From NCBI GenBank assembly GCA_947588955.1, contig CANPYX010000006.1, positions 35,201-99,200 of the forward strand: DNA of 64,000 nt, given 5' to 3'. Numbering within the stretch: the stretch's first letter is position 1; each line of letters starts with the position of its first letter. Below, one piece after another: positions 59,796 through 64,000 of the stretch. The notes beneath the pieces are model-generated. The model saw only the letters and a program-made list of their open reading frames with translations. It did no database searches and was not told the origin of the DNA. This DNA is from an uncultured Oscillospiraceae bacterium (GTDB lineage Bacteria > Bacillota > Clostridia > Oscillospirales > Oscillospiraceae). Position numbers and translations under genes: made by a program.

Positions 59796-60203
59796 TCACC
59801 ACCTCCCGAATTTCCCAAGCTCTATTCCCCCATAGATCTCCGAAATCTCCTCTCCCTCCGCGCTTGCGCGATGGGAGAAAAATATGTTCCGCACCTCCTC
59901 ATACCTCTGCTGGAAAAAGCTTGCCGCGGGCGGATTTTCGTCCACGAGCAGATTCGCCGCAAGTCCGTAGTGCATCGCTCCCAGCGCGTAGGTATCCTCG
60001 ATCCCAAGCACAGGATCGTCCATATCCTCCACCGCCACAAATCCGCCGGTCCTCCCGTCCAGTATCCTGTACTCCGAGATCATCATGTTCACGATCCCCG
60101 GCGTCCTGCTCCCGTACTCCCCCGTGTCACGCGGGCTCCCGTCACCATCCAGCTCATCCATGAGCCCCATCGCCGCAATGTAAATATCCCTTACCGTCTT
60201 CAT
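59796..60203 (-). CDS. Phage structural-region protein of unknown function
   Basis: 135 residues. MKTVRDIYIAAMGLMDELDGDG, SRTPGIVNMMISEYRIL, LGAMHYGLAANLLVDENPPAASFFQQRYEEVRNIF resembles a small protein family found in clostridial prophages near tail or head genes (PYGLAAHLLL..E.P..ASFFNQRYEE). The function is not known; a virion connector-like role is a guess. GGAGGT lies before the ATG. It belongs to the minus-strand phage-like block. Confidence 0.65.
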   Translation of the reverse strand: MKTVRDIYIAAMGLMDELDGDGSPRDTGEYGSRTPGIVNMMISEYRILDGRTGGFVAVEDMDDPVLGIEDTYALGAMHYGLAANLLVDENPPAASFFQQRYEEVRNIFFSHRASAEGEEISEIYGGIELGKFGRW

Positions 60204-60277
60204 TTTTTACCTCCCAAAATCACAATTTCTTTTCACCCACAAAATCCTCAATTCCGCGATGACTCCAATTATATTTA

Positions 60278-60505
60278 TCATCCGTCCGTTCTTCTTTCCA
60301 GATCCTCAATCCTGTGGTTCGCCACCTTTATCTGCTCCTCAATCACCGGCATCCGCTCGGCAAAGTGGTTGTGCTTATCCACCTTCGCCTCCAGTTGTTC
60401 CAATCGGTAGGCAATCAGCGCCCCGGTCTTCCGGTTCGCCACCAGCACCCCCAAAAACGCCATCCCCCCAGTGATGAGCGCCACAACTATGCTTGTCCAG
60501 TCCAT
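60278..60505 (-). CDS. Phage holin-like small membrane protein
   Basis: 75 residues. One N-terminal helix (DWTSIVVALITGGMAFLGVLVA) followed by a charged amphipathic helix (ALIAYRLEQLEAKVDKHNHF, then ERMPVIEEQIKVANHRIEDLERR). This hydrophobic start plus coiled coil is the usual shape of small clostridial prophage holin-like proteins. AAGGAGTG lies 6 bases before the ATG at 60505. No endolysin gene is in view, so the lysis role is unproven. Confidence 0.72.
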   Translation of the reverse strand: MDWTSIVVALITGGMAFLGVLVANRKTGALIAYRLEQLEAKVDKHNHFAERMPVIEEQIKVANHRIEDLERRTDG

Positions 60506-60516
60506 AAAATCACTCC

Positions 60517-60897
60517 TTAAGCTGACGGAAGTCGAACCGCGCCGCTCCACGCGGGCCCTTTTCGGCGCTTTTCCGTTTGTCGTCGTTGCCTTGTCGTCGT
60601 CGCTGAAGCCGCTTAACCTCGCCCCGCCGCAAGCGGCAGGGCCCAGGCGCAGGCTTCGCTCCTCCTCTCCCAGCGCAATCATGATTGCGCTGGGACCCCA
60701 TTGGGCTGCCTCCTCCGCGCCGAAAATCACTCGAAAATTGCTCCGCGTGGAGTGCGTAGCAGTTTTCGGCGAGCGGATTTTCGTTCGGGCAAGGAAAAGC
60801 CCGCAGGGAATACTCGCGTATTGTCAAGGGCTTTGACGCCGCACGGGCGGAAATCCGCCGCCGAAAACCGACGCGGGCTCGGCTTCCGTCAGCTTAA
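60517..60897. repeat. Structured 381-bp element with 15-bp terminal inverted repeats, contains module G
   Basis: Ends TTAAGCTGACGGAAG (60517-60531) and CTTCCGTCAGCTTAA (60883-60897) are perfect inverted repeats. Inside: module G (about 60590-60700, with CCCAGCGCAATC/GATTGCGCTGGG), then three alternating blocks of CGCCGAAAA or TTTTCGGCG (near 60717, 60763 and 60859) that could pair in alternative ways, plus small hairpins (AATACTCGCGTATT). A fourth TTTTCGGCG lies near 60560. No transposase gene or other protein was seen. Confidence 0.65.
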
Positions 60898-60930
60898 AAA
60901 AATTCCCGCCGTCTATAAGGACAGCGGGAA
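60898..60930 (-). terminator. Minus-strand terminator, probable end of the type I toxin mRNA
   Basis: Minus strand: TTCCCGCTGTC...GACGGCGGGAA hairpin (60929-60902) followed by T7. It would end transcripts coming from the promoter at 61361. Confidence 0.7.
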
Positions 60931-60936
60931 AAAATA

Positions 60937-60965
60937 TTGACATTTGGAGCCCAAGCCTCTATAAT
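60937..60965 (+). promoter_or_regulatory. Promoter of the antisense RNA
   Basis: Full consensus TTGACA (60937-60942), 17-bp spacer, TATAAT (60960-60965). Transcript would start near 60972. Confidence 0.88.
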
Positions 60966-60971
60966 AGTGGG

Positions 60972-61083
60972 TGGAGACCGTTTAACGGTGCCAGTCAAAT
61001 CAACTCATCAAAGTGAGCCGGGGTCGCAGCCCCAAACCCACAGAGTGAGCCGTCTGTTCCAGCAGACGGCTCACTTCCTTTTC
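60972..61083 (+). ncRNA. Candidate antisense RNA antitoxin of a type I toxin-antitoxin pair
   Basis: About 110 bases, from the consensus promoter to hairpin GTGAGCCGTCTG (61045-61056) / CAGACGGCTCAC (61063-61074) with a T-rich tail TTCCTTTTCC. Two small hairpins lie before it (ACCG tttaa CGGT; GGGG tcgcag CCCC). It is complementary to the last codons and the 3' untranslated part of the 34-residue toxin mRNA. Boundaries are predicted from the promoter and terminator only. Confidence 0.7.
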
Positions 61084-61175
61084 CTGTCGTGCAAATACAG
61101 CACAAAGGACACAATGCTGGCCACGGTGCCGAACGCGCCAAGTATCTCCAACACCACCAAAGTGATATGTACCAT
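61071..61175 (-). CDS. Small hydrophobic peptide, candidate type I toxin
   Basis: 34 residues: MVHITLVVLEILGAFGTVAS, a continued hydrophobic stretch, then LHDRKRK at the end. One membrane helix with a basic tail is the hallmark of type I toxins (Fst, TxpA/BsrG and C. difficile prophage toxins), which damage the membrane. It has its own consensus promoter at 61361, a 150-base structured leader, and an overlapping convergent RNA. AAAGG touches the ATG, so the start is not certain; a TTG at residue 6 is possible. An in-frame stop lies just upstream. Confidence 0.72.
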   Translation of the reverse strand: MVHITLVVLEILGAFGTVASIVSFVLYLHDRKRK

Positions 61176-61332
61176 CCTTTCGCGAGATTTCCCGCGTCAG
61201 CTTGATACATCCCTCCATTCCGCTCACGCGGGATGTCAGGCACCGTCTTTTTAACCGCCCCGTTTTAAAGGAACGGAGATCTCCAGATCGGGTACTCCCG
61301 ATCCTCCCCCTTGCGGGGAAGCCCATGCCGCT

Positions 61333-61361
61333 ATTATACGGCGTGGGTCTTATTTTGTCAA
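61333..61361 (-). promoter_or_regulatory. Promoter of the type I toxin mRNA
   Basis: Minus strand: TTGACA (61361-61356), 17-bp spacer, TATAAT (61338-61333); full consensus. Transcript start near 61326. The leader holds alternative pairings ACATCCC/GGGATGT (61207-61213 with 61230-61236) and CCCGCGT/ACGCGGG (61191-61197 with 61226-61232) that exclude each other close to the start codon. Confidence 0.88.
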
Positions 61362-61371
61362 TCCGCTGTCT

Positions 61372-61618
61372 TCGTCGTCGCACGAGCCGCTTAACCTCGC
61401 CCCGCCGCAAGCGGCAGGGCTCAGGCGCAGGCTCGGCTCCTCCTCTCCCCACGCAATCATGATTGCGTGGGGACCCCAAATATCCCCCTTGACCCGTTTT
61501 TCTCCTCTTTGTTACTTTCTTCCTCTTTTGACGGGTCAAAAGAGGAGAAAGTAAATCCCCCGCCCCATAAGGGAGGATACCTTATAAAAAGCCCCGCGGC
61601 TTCGGAGCTCCGGAGCCC
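61372..61618. repeat. Composite of module G and family B, copy 4
   Basis: Module G (61372-61478, with CCCCACGCAATC/GATTGCGTGGGG) is joined directly to the family B end: TATCCCCCTTGACCCG, CGTTTTTCTCC, hairpin CTTTCTTCCTCTTTTGA cggg TCAAAAGAGGAGAAAG (one extra T), then CCCCGCC and AAAAAGCCCCGCGGCTT. Lies between the type I module and the fibre gene. Confidence 0.8.
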
Positions 61619-61619
61619 C

Positions 61620-63026
61620 TCACGCCGGCCATACCGGTGTCGCAATGCAGTGCATATACATCCCCGCGTCATCACGCACCTGACCCATACTTATATTGTT
61701 GTTGACAACCATTCCCACTCTTATATTTGAAAGTTCAATTGTCACCCATTCTATGCCCCCCGGCAGGGCGTTCGTTTTCACCAGATCGGTCGCGTAAGAT
61801 TTCGGGCGTATCCAGACCCAGTCGAAAAACGCGTTTTCATACCCCTCCGCCACCGCAAGCGGGTGCTCAAACCCGCAAATCGCCACATCGTAATTGAGCT
61901 TTACCGGGCAGTAAACCTCCGTACTGTCCGCTCTTTCATACAGCCTGAATTCCGTTTCCTTGGCAATGTACTTGGTGGTATACTTAACGGGTGACTTTGC
62001 GGCAACGGTGTCGTCCACGTACTTCTTGTTGGCCAACTGGCTCGGCAGTATCGGGGCGTTGTTATTTTTGCCGTAAATTACGTCCGCGTTAAGATTGATG
62101 ACGCTGGCCCCGTTGACATACAACCCGTCAGCGCCGTAGGCCATACGGACGTTCCCGTAAGTGTCGCTGTTCAGGTTGATGGCTGCCTCATCGACGTCAT
62201 TGACGCTCAACGTCTTCTTCACCGTCGGATTCTCCGCCGGCAAATAATCCTCATTCGCCACAGCCTGCTCCACCGCCTTCCCGTTGCCTTTGAGCAACCC
62301 CGTGATATTCGTGCCGGTGGTGGTGCTGACCGTATTCGGCCCCGCCGGACCTGTGTCGCCACGGGCTCCGGGCGCCCCGTCCTTACCGTCCGCCCCCGCG
62401 GGACCCGCGGGACCTGTCGGGCCTGCCGGTCCCGTCGCCCCCGGCGCTCCGTCCTTACCGTCCGCCCCCGGCGCCCCCGTGTCGCCCTTGGCCCCGTCGT
62501 TGACGGTCGCCGTGTGCTCCCCGGTGGCGTCGGTGATTTTTATGGTGGTCACCGTGCCGGACTTGGTCACCTCCACCGTGGGAGATACCCCGTCCTTTCC
62601 GTTGCTCCCGTTGGCGCCGTCCGCCCCCGGTTCACCCTTGTCCCCCTTCGGCCCTTTCAGCGCCGCAAGTTGGTCGGCGGTGAAGTCCTCATACGTGAAC
62701 GGGTCCCCCTTGGGTCCCTGTATCCCCTGCTTCCCTTCGGGCCCCTGAGGTCCCGTGGGTCCCTCCGGTCCTCGCTCTCCCTGAGGTCCCTCCGGTCCCG
62801 TGTCGCCGGCCTCACCCTTAGGTCCCGGCTCCCCCTGGTCTCCCCGGGGTCCCGCGGGTCCCTGCAAGCCGCGCGGTCCCTCCGGTCCCGTGGGACCGGG
62901 CGCGCCCTGCTCTCCCGTCTCGCCCTGGAGCCCCTGCGGGCCCGTGGGTCCCGCCGGTCCCGCCGGCCCTCTCTCTCCCTGAGGCCCCTGAAGACCTCTG
63001 ACTTCTCCCAAATCTATTCTCGGCAT
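61620..63026 (-). CDS. Collagen-like phage tail fibre protein
   Basis: 468 residues. Short start [10 protein letters not shown], then about 100 residues of Gly-X-Y ([19 protein letters not shown] and so on), a spacer ([15 protein letters not shown]), a second collagen stretch with a beta-like insert ([18 protein letters not shown]), a third short collagen run, then the fibre part [20 protein letters not shown] and a globular C-terminus. The KGNGKAV...Y motif is common in phage tail fibres. The C-terminus probably binds the cell surface. GGAGG overlaps the stop of the upstream gene, so the two are coupled. Confidence 0.82.
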   Translation of the reverse strand: MPRIDLGEVRGLQGPQGERGPAGPAGPTGPQGLQGETGEQGAPGPTGPEGPRGLQGPAGPRGDQGEPGPKGEAGDTGPEGPQGERGPEGPTGPQGPEGKQGIQGPKGDPFTYEDFTADQLAALKGPKGDKGEPGADGANGSNGKDGVSPTVEVTKSGTVTTIKITDATGEHTATVNDGAKGDTGAPGADGKDGAPGATGPAGPTGPAGPAGADGKDGAPGARGDTGPAGPNTVSTTTGTNITGLLKGNGKAVEQAVANEDYLPAENPTVKKTLSVNDVDEAAINLNSDTYGNVRMAYGADGLYVNGASVINLNADVIYGKNNNAPILPSQLANKKYVDDTVAAKSPVKYTTKYIAKETEFRLYERADSTEVYCPVKLNYDVAICGFEHPLAVAEGYENAFFDWVWIRPKSYATDLVKTNALPGGIEWVTIELSNIRVGMVVNNNISMGQVRDDAGMYMHCIATPVWPA

Positions 63027-63029
63027 ATT

Positions 63030-64000
63030 TCATTCCTCCAAATTAAGATATAGATGTCCGTCGTCCTCCAACGAAAACGCCGGAGCCGTTTCGCCTGTGT
63101 AGACAAGGTACAGGTGCCCGTCCTCCACCTCAAAGCCGTATGCCCCCGTAGTCTCCACGGTGGCGCCGGCGGGTCCCTGTGGTCCCACGGGTCCCTGAAT
63201 CCCCGGAGGTCCCTCCGGTCCCGCGGGTCCTGTCGCCCCGTCGGGTCCCTGAATTCCCCGTTCTCCCTGGGGTCCCGGAAGGCCGCGCTCTCCCTGAGCG
63301 CCCGTCTCCCCCGGCTCCCCCTTTTCTCCCGCGGGCCCCTGTAAGCCTTGGGGCCCCTCCGGTCCCGTCTCCCCCGTGGCTCCCTTGGCGCCCTGAGGTC
63401 CGGCGGGTCCCTCTATCCCCTGCTCGCCGCGAGGTCCGATCTCCCCCTGTTCGCCTCTGGGGATTTGAAAGTTCAGGTTGTACACCCCGTTCCCAAAGGT
63501 CTTTTCCACCTTCACGGAGCTCCCCGGCTCCAATGTGTCCGCGGACACCGTGAGGTCCTCGATCTCCCCGGCGCTCTTCGCCGCGGCGTCGGCGTACTCC
63601 CCGGCTCTTTCGGAGCTCTCCCCGGCGGCAGCGGCGCTCTTTCCCGCCGCCTCCTCAAAGCCCTTCGCGGCGCCGGCGCTGCCGGCAGCGGCGGAGGCGC
63701 TTCCCGCGGCGTTCTCCGCGCTCCTCCCCGCGTCGTCTCTGGCGGTGCCCGCCTCGCTCGCGTACTCCTGAGCCGTGCCCGCCGAGCTTCCGGCATCGTT
63801 GACATACCCCCGCAAAAGCTCCTCCGCCGCGTCCACGGTCTCCTTCGCCGCCTGACCCGCCGCCTTTTTCGCCTCGTCGCGGGCGCTCTCCGCCCCGGTC
63901 CGGGCAGTCTCCGCGCCCGTCCTTGCTGTCTCGGCTCCCGTTTTCGCCGTCTCAGCCCCTTCGCGGGCAGTCTCCGCGCCCTCCCTGGCGCTCCCCGCCG
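63030..64000 (-). CDS. Coiled-coil/collagen-like phage fibre protein, N-terminus beyond window
   Basis: At least 323 residues in view. The visible N-terminal part has 7-residue repeats of the type [14 protein letters not shown] (21-bp DNA repeats at about 63870-64000), then Ala-rich helix ([17 protein letters not shown]), a linker with [28 protein letters not shown], about 100 residues of Gly-X-Y collagen, and a short C-terminal domain with the repeat [11 protein letters not shown] / [10 protein letters not shown]. Probably a trimeric tail or surface fibre. The stop is at 63030, four bases before the next fibre gene. Confidence 0.8.
   Translation of the reverse strand, partial: AGSAREGAETAREGAETAKTGAETARTGAETARTGAESARDEAKKAAGQAAKETVDAAEELLRGYVNDAGSSAGTAQEYASEAGTARDDAGRSAENAAGSASAAAGSAGAAKGFEEAAGKSAAAAGESSERAGEYADAAAKSAGEIEDLTVSADTLEPGSSVKVEKTFGNGVYNLNFQIPRGEQGEIGPRGEQGIEGPAGPQGAKGATGETGPEGPQGLQGPAGEKGEPGETGAQGERGLPGPQGERGIQGPDGATGPAGPEGPPGIQGPVGPQGPAGATVETTGAYGFEVEDGHLYLVYTGETAPAFSLEDDGHLYLNLEE

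Noticed and set aside
266..61618. Explaining the repeats as ordinary rho-independent terminators
   Set aside because: Some hairpins are followed by T-runs, but copies occur in both orientations relative to neighbouring genes, carry several hairpins and conserved linkers, and often sit beside separate good terminators (for example 232, 20148, 24995).
61620..62100. Diversity-generating retroelement target in the fibre C-terminus
   Set aside because: No reverse transcriptase, no template repeat and no C-type lectin-like end was seen.
62284..63553. Long plus-strand frames opposite the collagen-like genes
   Set aside because: They mirror the Gly-X-Y codon pattern on the other strand; no start signals.
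62284..64000. Possible CRISPR array, because of short tandem repeats
   Set aside because: The repeats are in-frame codons for Gly-X-Y or ETAREGA units without spacers; no cas genes in the window.

Overview
The window is GC-rich chromosomal DNA of a Gram-positive, low-branching Clostridia type, most like a gut Oscillospiraceae relative. Supporting signs are the gene order hprK-murB-rapZ-whiA, the yceD-rpmF-der block, mini-RNase III, RqcH, DUF951, a manganese diphosphatase with CBS domains, a FeoA-FeoB fusion, and strong TTGACA/TATAAT promoters with GGAGG ribosome sites. The species cannot be named from the sequence alone.

Layout. 0-1.2 kb: 3' part of tmRNA and a Phd/PIN toxin-antitoxin pair. 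1.2-9.3 kb: a sigma/anti-sigma-like pair, then a sugar transporter + GH36 galactosidase operon, an MFS transporter, a phosphodiesterase, and an AT-rich AlkD gene. 9.7-15.4 kb (minus): dnaE with a GH88 hydrolase and a DUF2264 protein translationally coupled behind it. 16-24 kb (mostly minus): whiA/rapZ/murB/hprK, rpmB (plus strand), and der/DUF512/DUF6199/rpmF/yceD. 24-31 kb: DUF362, Mn-diphosphatase, RecQ, ECF transporter S component, MATE pump. 31-40.5 kb: Feo iron uptake, a second ECF sigma cluster, RelE-type TA, DUF951/rarA/exonuclease, nth. 40.5-47 kb: rqcH/mrnC, and a MarR-controlled heterodimeric ABC exporter. 47-58 kb: TetR, split TauE/SafE, AI-2E protein, homoserine dehydrogenase, aspartate kinase, MATE pump, flavin reductase, polyphosphate kinase, PHP phosphatase. 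58-64 kb: a sugar-alcohol SDR bracketed by repeats, then a minus-strand phage-like block (unknown phage protein, holin-like protein, two collagen-like fibre proteins).

Two things stand out. First, nearly every long intergenic gap holds a member of a mosaic repeat family. Conserved linker sequences alternate with near-perfect hairpins whose stem sequences differ from copy to copy while pairing is preserved. Two architectures (called A and B here) share a common module G. I know of no named family that matches. Second, at 60.9-61.4 kb two consensus promoters face each other across a 34-residue hydrophobic, lysine/arginine-tailed peptide. This is the arrangement of a type I toxin / antisense RNA antitoxin, set in the phage-like block.

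Other points: several start codons had to be reassigned from ribosome sites or promoters (MATE at 29774, yceD at 23899, AlkD at 8577). A MarR gene seems to begin at an ATA codon. A promoter is followed at once by a strong terminator upstream of the second MATE gene. Function calls rest on recognising protein families by eye; no database search was run.
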